Shown here: positions 45,481 to 56,900 of the stretch, piece by piece
Position numbering within the stretch: position 1 is the stretch's first letter
Layout of the letters: every line of letters begins with the position of its first letter
Source: Mytilus galloprovincialis
Lineage: Eukaryota; Mollusca; Bivalvia; Mytilida; Mytilidae
Reading direction: 5' to 3'
Length of the DNA: 64,000 nucleotides
NCBI RefSeq assembly: GCF_965363235.1
Contig: NC_134839.1
Location: 96,119,743 to 96,183,742 of the forward strand
The notes under the pieces: generated by a model
What the model was told of the DNA's origin: nothing
Database searches by the model: none
Seen by the model: the letters and a program-made list of their open reading frames with translations, nothing else
Position numbers and translations under genes: made by a program

Positions 45481-46490
45481 CGCGATACACTCTTTGAACA
45501 GTTTAAGCTACCAGCACTAATAAAATGAGAAGCATGGGATTACAGACTCCCTATAAAACAATTAATAATTACTTTCTTACTTACTTACTTACTTACTTGC
45601 TACACAGTTTTAATATTTGAAATTAACATCATAGTACCCAAATTCTCCCCAAAATGCTCCCTCAAGTTAGCAAAAATAGCACTGGACATCTTACATGTTT
45701 TCTTAGAAACTAAACAGTCATTCAACATTGCTATAAATCATTTAAAAAACAAAGCTTTCAAAGTATACACCAACAGATTCAAAGTATTCACTGGAAAAAT
45801 TAAAATCTACGCAAACGTCGCCATACAAAGTTCACAAAAGTGAATTTTTGAAAAGAAGCAATAAGAATATGTAATCAGCATGTACTATTGTTAAATTATT
45901 CTTAATTTTTGAATAAATAAATAAAATCATATCAGTAATTCTATTTTTACAAATGTGAATTTGAGGTTAGTTCAAATTTTGGTTCTTCTAAACGTTTGGA
46001 GGTCAGCTCAGTCCCATTTTTTTTATATGATTTAATATGGATTCATAGTTATTTGGTGGAACCATGGAAGTATTATATATAATACTTCCATGGTGGAACC
46101 ATATTACTAGTATAGTATATATATTCTAATATGACGACCTATTATCGTCAACCAGTATAATCACAATATATCTACTTTTTGCGAAAACGCAGTATTACAC
46201 TAAAACGGCTATTCCTCGTTACGACAAACTTATTCACTGACTGCCAGATATTCTCAATTTTCGACACAAAAATCCCCAGTTTACGAAGGTTAAGATTCAG
46301 ATACAATATATTGATCTCTATTCTACGGCAAAATAAACAAATCAGTCCATTTCACTGATTTATTTTTCATGGTAAAATTTCATAAAACTAAAATTCCGCT
46401 AACGCTCAGGGTAAAATAATCGAATATAAATGCCCAATTATAACCCATGGTAAATGAAAACAAATCTACGGCTGCCATGAATTATTTCTA
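45481..46490. other. Intergenic, possible LINE tail, otherwise nothing recognised
   Basis: A TTAC run (ACTTACTTACTTACTTACTTG) lies at 45579. 45600-45850 may be the far end of the LINE remnant, but no motif proves it. The 46062 palindrome is listed separately. Confidence 0.3.
46062..46093. repeat. Perfect 32-bp palindrome flanked by direct repeats
   Basis: CCATGGAAGTATTATA followed by its exact complement TATAATACTTCCATGG, no loop. GGTGGAACC occurs directly on both sides (46055-46063 and 46092-46100). Confidence 0.85.
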
Positions 46491-46508
46491 AAGTAAATAA
46501 GCAATAGA

Positions 46509-46535
46509 ACACACCCGCGAAATCGCGGGCATGTA
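46509..46535. repeat. Short repeat end, CCCGCGAAATCGCGGG
   Basis: ACACCCGCGAAATCGCGGGC is a near-perfect hairpin; a related ACACCCGTGATATCGCGGGT stands at 8778. Probably the end of a dispersed element. Confidence 0.5.
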
Positions 46536-46914
46536 CAGCTTGTGAACTGTTGTAGGATGATTTTTTGTGAAAGATATTATGTATGGAGATTGATTAAAAG
46601 GTATCAAAAGCCCTCTCCCTTTTTCCAAAGTCCGATATTTGTTTTCTTTCTGTTAAATTCAATTATTTTCGTGTTTCTGGCCTCAGACCACTACAATGCA
46701 TCTTTTGGTAAAACTCAAATTAATTCAAAAATTTGCAACGCTTCAAACATGAAATAAATGTAACTGCTTATATACAGACCATTATTTTAGTCAATTAAAT
46801 ATACTTCTAGGACAATCCATCCGTGCTTTTTCTTTTGAGAGCCTTATTAACATGCCAATGGTACGATATGAATCTTGTATATAAATGACTAAGACCGACT
46901 TAGGCCGCTAACTT

Positions 46915-47085
46915 TTGAGGGGTGGTCGGAGATCCCGAAATCCCGGGCTTAAAAACACGAAATCCCGAGATGCAGAATATAAAAAAATCGAAAAATATAT
47001 TCCCGGATCCCGTAAGGATCAATCCCCAAATCCCGAGCTTAAAACACACGCTCCCGACGTCCCGATAAAGGTCATGCCCCTTCTA
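46915..47085. repeat. ATCCCG-rich repeat
   Basis: CCCGAAATCCCGGGCTTAAA, GAAATCCCGAGATGCAG and CCAAATCCCGAGCTTAAAAC repeat at about 25-50 bp intervals. Non-coding. Confidence 0.5.
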
Positions 47086-47152
47086 ATCTGATTCTCTACC
47101 CTACTTTCATATTTTCCCAATCAAGTTACTTTCACTTTCAACAATAAATTGT

Positions 47153-47345
47153 TATGCCCCATTTATGGGCATTATGTTTTCTAGTTTTTACATCCGTGCG
47201 TTCGTTCGTTCGTCCGTCCGTCCGTCCGTCCGTCCGTCTGTACTGCTTCAGGTTAAAGTTTTTGGTCGAGATAGTTTTTGATGAAGTTGAAGTCCAATCA
47301 ACTCGAAACTTAGTAAATATAGTGCCGATGTGGCATCCGTGTACT
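47153..47345 (+). repeat. Dispersed repeat family B, copy 2, with (TCCG)n
   Basis: GCCCCATTTATGGGCATTAT, then CGTT/CGTCCGTCCG tandem tetramers (47200-47240), GCTTCAGGTTAAAGTTTTTG and GAAGTTGAAGTCCAATCAAC. The frames over it on both strands (47138-47486) are shadows. Confidence 0.8.
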
Positions 47346-47894
47346 ATATATATATATATGGACAAAGTCTTGTTTCCACGTTTTACTTATTTTATGTATA
47401 TATGCAACTGGTATGCCCCTGAAATAGTAAACATTTCAAAGAAAACAGTAGAAATAATACAGGGTCTATATATTAAAGTAGTATAATCGTAGTTTACATG
47501 TATAGATTAACGCGATAAAAAATTGTCCTAATGAGGTATAATGGTTGTGGTTCTTGCGATCTAAACACCATGATATGGAGAACGCTCTGATTGGCTTATT
47601 TATTTTTCATTTTTGTTATCTATCATACGATTGGTTGTACTTGTGCATGTTTCAAACCGGAAGTCTTATCTATGACTAAAAGTCAGTCTATTGACGGAAT
47701 CAATATCCGGACTCCTTGTTGTTTTTCTCCAAAAATAACTCAATCTGAATAATCATAAGAATGGATGACAAATGCGACTATGCATGTTACATATAGAACA
47801 CAGAGGCATGACGATTAATGTATCGTGGAAGGAAGAGAAGCGACACACAAAATGAGGTCTTCTCGTTTAATAGTATAGATAACACGTTCATTAT

Positions 47895-47998
47895 CACTGA
47901 ACTAGTATATATATTTGTTTAGGGGCCAGCTGAAGGACGCCTCCGGGTGCGGGAATTTCTCGCTACATTGAAGACCTGTTGGTGACCTTCTGATACAG
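47895..47998 (-). repeat. Dispersed repeat family D, copy 5 (inverted)
   Basis: TTTAGGGGCCAGCTGAAGGA, CGGGTGCGGGAATTTCTCGC and TTGAAGACCTGTTGGTGACC are the complement of copy 4. It begins after AATAGTATAGAT (47870), itself a frequent repeat edge. Confidence 0.75.
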
Positions 47999-47999
47999 A

Positions 48000-48875
48000 A
48001 ATTCAACTATCCGCAATCACTTTAATTGGGATGGTTTGTTATTAGAGCATAAACCTATGACGGGTTATAACTATTTTTCTAAGATCTTAATGTATAATGT
48101 GAAGGTATCCAAAATTGCATCTGTTATGAAATTTTTTCCACCTACGCCATTTGTGATCCAGACAAAATTTTCTATTCTTTGTTTGTTTTGTGAATATTTC
48201 CTCATATACTATAAATTTCCACTTGTCTACTTTTTAATCCACATTGAATCAAAGAAAAAAGAGTATGAACCTATCTACAAACGACCTAAGATTCTGTAAA
48301 TAAATGAGGAGTATCCGCGAGATTATCAATAATAGACCTGTTTAACTTCTGTAACATAATTTTATTGCTATAAAATAACTCTTACTCTTTTAGATACAGC
48401 TATACTGCTGATACTCCAAGGGTTAGATCAACTTATGGAATGATCTATCGACGCTAATAATTTTAACCAGTTTACCGGACTTACTGATAAGTTGCAAAAT
48501 TTGGGATGGTTTTTTTAAGTCTGCACAAACAGCACTCTTTTGTTGACAAAAATCAAACATAAATTAACATGCTTATTACAAACTAGTACTTAAATAAGTT
48601 TTCAGCTCTCTGTTGCTATTCCTTAACCTTTGTCAACTCTAAAATATACCAGTTTAAATCGCAAGGTGATCTATACATGTATATATTCGGGATGTATAAG
48701 TACTCATCCACGTTCAGTTACTTAACCTGCTTCAAAGTAATTCTTTTACTTTAATCATTATCAAACTGCTGAAATGTATATGTTTATATCGCACATCACT
48801 ATTTAATTTTTTGTTAGTATCATATCTATGTAGTCTCTATCGTAAATATTTAACCTACGTACATTTTTGAAAATT
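48000..48875. other. Intergenic, nothing recognised
   Basis: The 87-residue frame at 48036-48299 is Phe/Tyr/Lys-rich with no domain or splice support. Confidence 0.35.
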
Positions 48876-48883
48876 TAAGCATT

Positions 48884-51239
48884 CGGCCTAGCTAAGATCA
48901 GATGTGCATTTCATATTGGGTCTATGTTATAGGCTTGTAAAGACAAGAAGATAAACTTTTACATAAGTAATACATCTTTGAACTGAAGAAGAGAATGTAG
49001 GGCTTCACAATGAATATCAAATATCATGTATAGGTGTTACCGTTTTGAAAAAAAACACTAAAATACACGCTGAAAATGGGCAAAATTTCACGTTATGTTG
49101 TTTCATTTAAAATTTCGCTGTTTTTATCAATTGATAGTTAATAAATGAACTTAATTTGAACTACATTATTGGTTCACTGCTATAGACAATTTATTCATCT
49201 TTCTTTTACTGGTTGTTGCAACAAAAAATCTTCAGTGGTTACAAAGTTATGATAAAAAGTTGAATACTATGCGCTCGTTATGAAATTTTGTACTTTTGTT
49301 TTTAGCTTGCTCAGTGTAGTGATAAAAGAGAAATATAAATCAAATTTATGCTATTATGTGTTTTTTTTTCTCTTCTAGTATATACATTATCAAAAACTAC
49401 CTCATTTATCAAAATTGCAGTACCCTAGCTGGAGATATATGCCATCAAAGTTGGATATACAAATAAAGTGAAAAAATGTCTTGTCCGTAGACATGCATTC
49501 CCTGGTAAACTGGAAGCATAATTACATTAATGTTGCATTGCTAAGTTCCTGTTCTTTTGTAGATATGAAAACACTACTAACATTTTTTTCTACCATCTAT
49601 TAATAGAGGAAAAAATTCAAAAATATGTCAGAATGTCTTGTCCGTAGACACATGTCTTGTCCGTAGACATGTCTTTTTATCAATATTGCTTGGCTTTATG
49701 GGTCTTAATTAGTCCTATGTGTTATTTAAACTTAGAAATATCTTATTTTTAATAAATAAATGGTAATTTAAGTGTTCTCAATTTTTGTAAAATTACTTTA
49801 CAGGAGTGGATTTTAAAAAGTGTCAGATTATCAGTCATAAAAAGCATACCTTATTTTACTTCAATATTGTTTATTCCAGTTGCTGCATACCTTAAAAGAT
49901 TAACTAAATCAAATGAAGAAAAAGTATTTCTCTCTCTATAACTTTATCTTTTGCATTTCAGTATTAACAGCAGATGAGGAAGTGTCTATGGACAAGACAC
50001 TTGTACATAACAAGTATTAAATTCAATTATTTGTCTGCTATGGAACTTAAATCTTATTTATAGGTGATGAAAGTTATCTATTCAAATTAAAACTCAGTAT
50101 TTTCAACATAAATATAGTCACAATTAATTCTAACAGATTTTTTTTTGAACTGAAATTGTCTTGTCCGTAGACATTACCACAATATATTTGTATCCAATTT
50201 CCTTGAGTTCAGCCTAATTTGATAGGTAAAATGTATGTTATTTTTTCAAGAGAACACATTCAACTATGTCAAAATTGAGTTTTAATAATAGTTTGATTGT
50301 TTTAAACAGTCAGATATATGGATTTCAGTTAAAAGAATGTGTCTTCATTTTGGCTTAATCAATAAATTATTGAGATATGTAAAGAATTATGGGTACATTT
50401 TTATATTTTCCAAAATTAAAAAACACCGCTTAAAATTTAATTAGTAACTTTTAATCTTAACTTTAACAATCATCTTTGAAAGTATTTAATTGAATATCAA
50501 TAAAATGTCTTGTCCGTAGACATTATCAAAATGTATTTGTTTCCATTTTCCTCGAAGTTAAGCATCATTTGATAGATAAACCTGATAAAATGTATGGTTT
50601 TTTTTCAAGAGAACACTTTCAGCTATATCAAAATTAGGTTTTAATAATGCATTTCATTAAATATCAATACAATGTCTTGTCCGTAGACAAAACATATAAA
50701 TTGTATTGCTAAGTTTGATTGTTTATTGTAAGAATATGCATCAAGTTATTTTAATGTTCTATACACCAAAAGAAAGGGTTCTTTTGGAAGTTTTGTTATT
50801 TATAGATAATTTTAGATACAGTTTTATCAGATAAGATTAATGATCAAAGAAAGCTACTGTTGTTTGAAATAACTGTGAGTCAAACATGTTCTTGTTATTT
50901 TTTTTTCAATTAAAATGTTTGATATTCAATAGTTCTAAACATATTTTGTTGTCTTTGTCATTGACCAAAAATCTGACACTGGTGACCATGTCTTGAAGGC
51001 AACCATTAAAGAAAATTATACAGTTTTTAAACACCATTTATTTAATAAAAATATTAAATATTTCTTTCAAAAACTGCATGTAATTATATAAATGCTTCCA
51101 GTGTTAGCCTAACGATGGCAATTTTTCATAATTTAAACCATTTTTGAACCAAAATATCAAAAGAGTTTTTCCCTGAGGTGATACTCATTTTTGACTTCAT
51201 GTGAAACACAAAATGCACATCTGATTGTGGCTAGGCTGA
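48884..51239. mobile_element. 2.36-kb TIR element with seven copies of a 17-bp near-palindrome
   Basis: CGGCCTAGCTAAGATCAG + ATGTGCATTT at 48884-48911 matches, inverted, AAATGCACATCTGATTG + TGGCTAGGCTG at 51211-51238 (23 of 27 positions). TAAGCATT before and TAAGCGTT after are a possible imperfect 8-bp target duplication. The inside is AT-rich with no protein frame. TGTCTTGTCCGTAGACA occurs at 49477, 49634, 49653, 50157, 50506 and 50673, and once inverted with one change at 49983-49999. Probably a non-autonomous DNA transposon; the right tip CAG and 8-bp duplication would fit hAT, weakly. Confidence 0.65.
49477..50689. promoter_or_regulatory. Iterated 17-bp motif TGTCTTGTCCGTAGACA (seven sites)
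   Basis: Sites: 49477-49493, 49634-49650, 49653-49669, 49983-49999 (inverted, G to A at one position), 50157-50173, 50506-50522, 50673-50689. TGTCT and AGACA form inverted 5-mers around TGTCCGT. The motif is unchanged in six copies while the sequence between copies has diverged, as expected for a protein-binding site kept by use or a very recent spread. SMAD-type GTCT/AGAC boxes are present but not specific. Confidence 0.6.
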
Positions 51240-53935
51240 TAAGCGTTGTTGTGTTCGGTTTTAATTGTATAAAACAGGACTGAGACTACAATAACACAGT
51301 TATAGTAGTCTCAGAACAGGCATAGTAAAATTATATTGATTTTCCTTTTCTACTTTGGATATTTCAGTTTCAAACGAAACGGAAAAAAATTACATCAAAA
51401 GTAACGAATTTTCGTTCCCCGTTTATTTTTTTATTTTTTTTACGGATATTTTCCTTTGACTCCTTCTTATTGTGTGACTATATTAGGAGCCAAAGGAACA
51501 TCTCCGTAGAAAAGCCGTTGTTCGCGATGCGCGTGTGACCGTCTGTAACTGCGTTTTAGATATCAACGAACATTATTTTATATCCCGGTCCCACATCAGG
51601 AGCCTGTAATTCAAATTTGTTTTTTCTTTAATTCGTTAGTACATTAATCCGGCCGTTTGGTTTCTCGTTTGAATTATTATTATTATTTTTTTGCTGATCT
51701 AATGATTTTCTTTCGAAAGAAAGTCTATATGCATGTGTTTTAAATTAAACTTACATGTATTCAAAATTAACTGTATGTATTATAAATGGACTGTATTTTT
51801 TTTTTATAAATTGACTGTATTTTTTTAAAAATTGACTGTAATGCATTTCTTCTTTGTGTTTTTGCATGCTGTATTCATATATATATATTTTTTAAATTAT
51901 GCTTTGTATTGTAAAAAAAGATCATGACGCAACGTCAGATATTGCTACTACCACGAAAAATAGCGTTAAGATGGAACCTAACACTACAGGGAGATAACTC
52001 TGTAATGTCAGCTAAACGTTTTAATTACGTTGTGTTGTAAAAGGAATATTAAGCTTCTCAATGATCAAAATTGATGTTTGTCAAATTGCTATATAACCAG
52101 TGTAATTTTTCTGACAAAACGGTTGGTTCAAAAAATTTAAAATTTTTAAATTTTTATTTAAGGCTCGAAGTAAATACTTTGACAAAATTTTATGAAAATT
52201 AAACGAACCAAATTAATTTTAGTGAAAGTGTTGGGTAAAATATAATATTCATAGGCTTAGGAAGACACAGATTATCCGAAAAACGTTTACTTAGCGTTGT
52301 CCCATGTAACAAGCTCGGGACATAAAACTCGCACAATTCGCGAAATGTTCACGCAACTCTTCGAAATTTTGCATGAACATTCTATGAGGTGATATATTTC
52401 AGTACTGGTTAACATGGCTGTCTCCTTTTAAAATTTGCATACATATTTTCAAAAGAATATGATGTACGGAAATGTCTCATCGGAAATTTAATTTGGAAAC
52501 TTCAAACATTTCAGTTCAAAAATAAAATTTTGACAGAAAATTCATTAAATTGTAAGCACGATCGTTTTGTACTAAGTGTAAGCTTCCAAATTTCGAATTG
52601 AAAAATAAATTGAGCTACATATTCAATTCAAAACAATAGATTTGCAATGTCTTGCGGAATGTCCGAGTTAAACTTTCATGCCTTCACAAAACTTTTATGG
52701 CCAAAAAAACAGAGATTTGATTTCGTGAAGATTATTTTTCGGCTTTGATAACCATACCAATAAAAAGTACTTTAAAAGTTGAAGTTGGTACACCAAATAG
52801 CATTAACATTACAGGGTTATCTACAAAAAATACGGATTAATGAAAATGTCTTACAAGTTTGTCCGTTATCATAATTTGACGTCGCCAGAAGCGTTATGCT
52901 AGCTATAGGGACGGCATAATCTGCATTCGCTTGTTCCTTCCTCCACTAAATATAAATGTCCTGCTTTCAACAAAACGAAATGATGCACACATTACAAAAA
53001 TACACATCTATAAGACGATTAAAAGTAAGAAAACTTCAGTATCATAACTATAAGCTATTGTATGTTGCTGCTTGAATAAAATCATACTCGGGTTGAATAA
53101 ATATAATGCAGCAATATTCCTCCAAAAACACATAATTACTAGCAGTAAAATTGAATTTCCTATGTTAATTAATCCTCACTTTTAAAAATGACTTGATCCG
53201 CCCCTACGTATGATCATCCACATATTCAGCTTCCATATAGCAATTACATCCAAGTGATAAGTAAGTGTACAAATGGTGTAAGTGAAGCCATATTTACAAG
53301 GCTGTAATCACAAATGTCAACGTTGTTCCGCCTTACTAAAAATACACTGGAACCTTTGTAATAAACAATGTCACCCACCACTTGGAACAAATATTTTAAA
53401 CCCTTTATTCTGTTTTTCTAGTGAAAAGAATATTACATAATACATGTAATTCTTCCACTTGGAACATACATTATGAAAAAAAAACCTTCTATATTTCACG
53501 ACACAGACACTTGTCTCTGAACAAAATTAATATTATCTTTTTACCTTAAAATACCATTAAATGTATTATTCAGCTATACAGTTTTTTCCAACCTGAGACA
53601 AGTACATGCACTCGTGGCTTAGACACTTCTAAAAATACTAAGTTAGTAAGGATAATTAGAAACCTATTTGGAGGACCTTTGTCTTTGAAAAGTACTAAAT
53701 GTTTGAAAGCTAAAATTCTGTGGAAAGCATAAATTCAAAATCCCTCACGTCATCAATGTAAAAAGTTCAATCGCATGATGGTTTAGAAGATGAAAAAATT
53801 CCGACTCTGAATTTATCCAGTATGTGAATACCAATGATAAAAAAAATTGTCTGATGTGTTTAATAACAAAATAACTGGAAATAATATTACATAACGAGTT
53901 CTTCAAATTACAATTTTCGAATACAGGATCATACA
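51240..53935. other. Intergenic, dispersed repeats only
   Basis: 51590-51680 carries a partial SINE A head (GGAGCCTGTAATTCAAATTT, GGCCGTTTGGTTTCTCGTTT). 51960-52110 contains ACTACAGGGAGATAACTCTG, text I associate with a bivalve repeat. No exon is supported. Confidence 0.35.
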
Positions 53936-53939
53936 CAGT

Positions 53940-56900
53940 TCACCATATGAAAGGGATAAGTTTCTTTGTGTTCTGAATGTGTTTCAGAAAATCTGGATTT
54001 GATCCATATCTTCTCATTGCTGATTTTTCCTGAAGCGGTATGCCACTTAGGTTTGTCAGTAAATAGGTCAGAAAGATAGGAGATACCACAGCCAAATGTT
54101 CCCATCCTTTGAGGACGGAGGTCGAGGTTAGATAAAGACCAGACCACATCATTATCTCCCCAAGGTAATTTGGATACTGCACCATCTTCCATAGTCCTAC
54201 GTTGATAAACTGACCCTACAAAATGAAATGGTGTTCTCTGTTTCAACATTATATTAAGTTTTTTGGAAATGTACATTTTTATATAATGAGAAACCAATGG
54301 ACTGTGCTAATAACCTAAAGTTAATCACTACTGGCAGTATTGATTGTTTCGATAGCGCCGAAATTCTGGTTTTACCTTTCTTAAAATCTCTAGAGCGTTC
54401 GTTCAGTTTTATCGATGTTTTAATGTAATACTGTTCTCATGCACAGCATGTTTATATATAGGTATTTATTCTTTATTAATTATATAAACCAGGAATAGAT
54501 CATATATGATGTATCTTGCAAAAACCTTTCGAAATTTTGGGTCCACAATGCTCTTCCGTGAATTTTGTACTTTATTTGGCATCTTAAACTTTTTTTATTT
54601 CAGCTTCACTGATGAGTCTTTTGTAGATGCAACGCGCGTTTGGTGTACAACTTATTTTTATTCTGGTATCTATGATGAGTTAATTTTGCATCATTTTTCA
54701 GAGATTTTAGTGATGACAATGACGGGCATTAGACTATACGTAGACCAATGTTGAATAAAGAACACACACACACACACATATATGTCTCTGTAATAAGCAA
54801 GTTAATCAAGCACCGATTGCAAATCACAATCATAAAATATTGCCTGCACATTATTTTATTAAGCCGGACGAACAAATCAATATTTCTTATCCACGTGTAT
54901 GGCAAGTAAGTTCAGCTGACAAAATATGACACATCAAACAACTAGGCAATGGTTATTAACTTATTACATAATTGACTTTACTCTACCTCGTTGTCAGGAT
55001 TATTTCTGAAGCTAGATTTCTGATAATCGGCGACCGTCTCCAATATGAACCCAGCAACCCATAACCCCCATCCGATATAGTCCTTCTTTGTTAAAGGTTG
55101 ATCTTCTTTCTTACTGTTCACCAACAATGTTGGTAACAAAGTGAGTAACACCCATACACCTAAAAGTCAAAATAATGCTTTGGTAAATCAGGAAAAGGAA
55201 TCGGACTCAAGTTATAATTTTTTTTTATTCGTCAGTATAACCATATTAACATAAAGTATTTCAAATAGTTAAGATACGGAATCGCTCTATAAAGTGTACA
55301 TAATTTCGAACTTCAAAACAAAAATCCATTTGTTAAATGGTTCTATCAAATTAGACACAAAAACGATATGAGAAATTAACTTGGTATAAATACCAATTCA
55401 TCCAAAATTGGTTTTCACAAACGAATAACTCTTAAAGAGGTGCATTTTATTCATTTTATAAAAAGGAATTTCGTTTGAAAACCTATTTGATAAAGTTAAA
55501 GCTGTGTGACAAGATTTATATGGCAAAACTCAGATGTTCAAATTTAAAATTTCCTGTAGAAACGGGAAGATGGTCCGGAATACCAAAAAAATACACGAAT
55601 TTGTCATCTCTGTGGAAATGGAATAGGAGATGAATTTCATTATCTATTCAAATGTCAAAAACAGGAAATAAAACTGCTTAGAAATAAATATATACCACAA
55701 TATTATACTGCAAATCCAACGGAGTACAAATTGAAACAGCTTTTAACATTTTGTCATGTAGAACTTTACAAAAACTTAGCAATATTTTTAAAAATTCTTA
55801 AACGATACTTGTGATTTATGTTAGTCTTTTTTTAGTTGAATGTTATGGTAGTTTGTAAATTGACATTTTGCTATATTTCATGCATGTAGCATTAATATGT
55901 TTAGGTGAATGTATTGAGTATAAAAATGTGTATACGTGTATATATGATGTCCTCTTTTACACCTATGTGTCTGAGGTTTATTAATAAAGTATTGACTATT
56001 GTCTATTATATTGTCAAATTGTTATGGAGATTGACTCATTGGCACGCATCCCACATCTTCTTATATCTATAATTGTTTACTTTTACACTTCGTGACTTGT
56101 ATGGAGAGTGGTCTCATTGGCACTCATACTACAACTTCTTATTTCTATAGAATATTTCTGAACTTCAATGATTTCTTTATTATAAATTAATAAGTTTGTA
56201 AGGATCGAGCAGAGCATATTTACTTTTTGTTTTATACTAGAATACATATTACATTGTAAAATAAACGTTTGTGTTACCTTGTACGGTCCAGTAAAACCAG
56301 AACACGCGTGGGTTGTCCCTGACTTTGTTAAATCGCTTATCATGTCCTTCTTTTAAGATTCTGGTGAAAAGGAATGTTCCAAGTCTGTAAACATGGTAAA
56401 CAATTATAAAAATATTATCAAAACATGTATATCTCGTTTTAAATGTAGACAAATATTGCAAACAGGCTAGGAGCCTGTAGTTCAGTGTCTAACTTGTCGC
56501 TGGTTCATGTCTGTCATATCTGTTTTTTTCTTAAATTGGTTTATCATAAAATTAGGCTGGTGGTTTTCACGTTTTGAATTTTTCCCAAAAATTTCATGTT
56601 TGGGTTTTCTGTTCCGTTTCATATTATTTTGGATAGTACCAAACAAGACCCTGTATCCTTCTTTTTATTCTAATACTTATTTAGATATAATTTTTGTTAA
56701 TATCCTTCAGCAATGAGTTTTGCATATAATCCAGGCAGGTGTACAAATAATACATTAAAAATTGTGGACATTATTAAAAAAAAAATGTCTTGTACCGAAA
56801 AACTCATAATTATGATCAAACTAGAAGGCATGCATTTGTCTGTTTCATCTTCGTATACACTCGAAAGATGCTATATATCAACATGCAAATAAATTACATA

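Noticed and set aside
47138-47486. Overlapping frames on both strands with Arg/Thr or Ser/Val runs
   Set aside because: They translate the (TCCG)n part of dispersed repeat B.
48036-48299. 87-residue plus-strand frame
   Set aside because: AT-driven composition, no domain, no splice sites in phase, no neighbouring exon.
49665-49674. AGACATGTCT, a perfect p53-type half site
   Set aside because: It arises from two adjacent 17-mer copies and the next bases; only one instance, no second half site.
53929-54240. 122-residue minus-strand frame overlapping the last DUF1295 exon
   Set aside because: It is the neighbouring reading frame of the same exon; the DUF1295 motif and exon phase fix the other frame.
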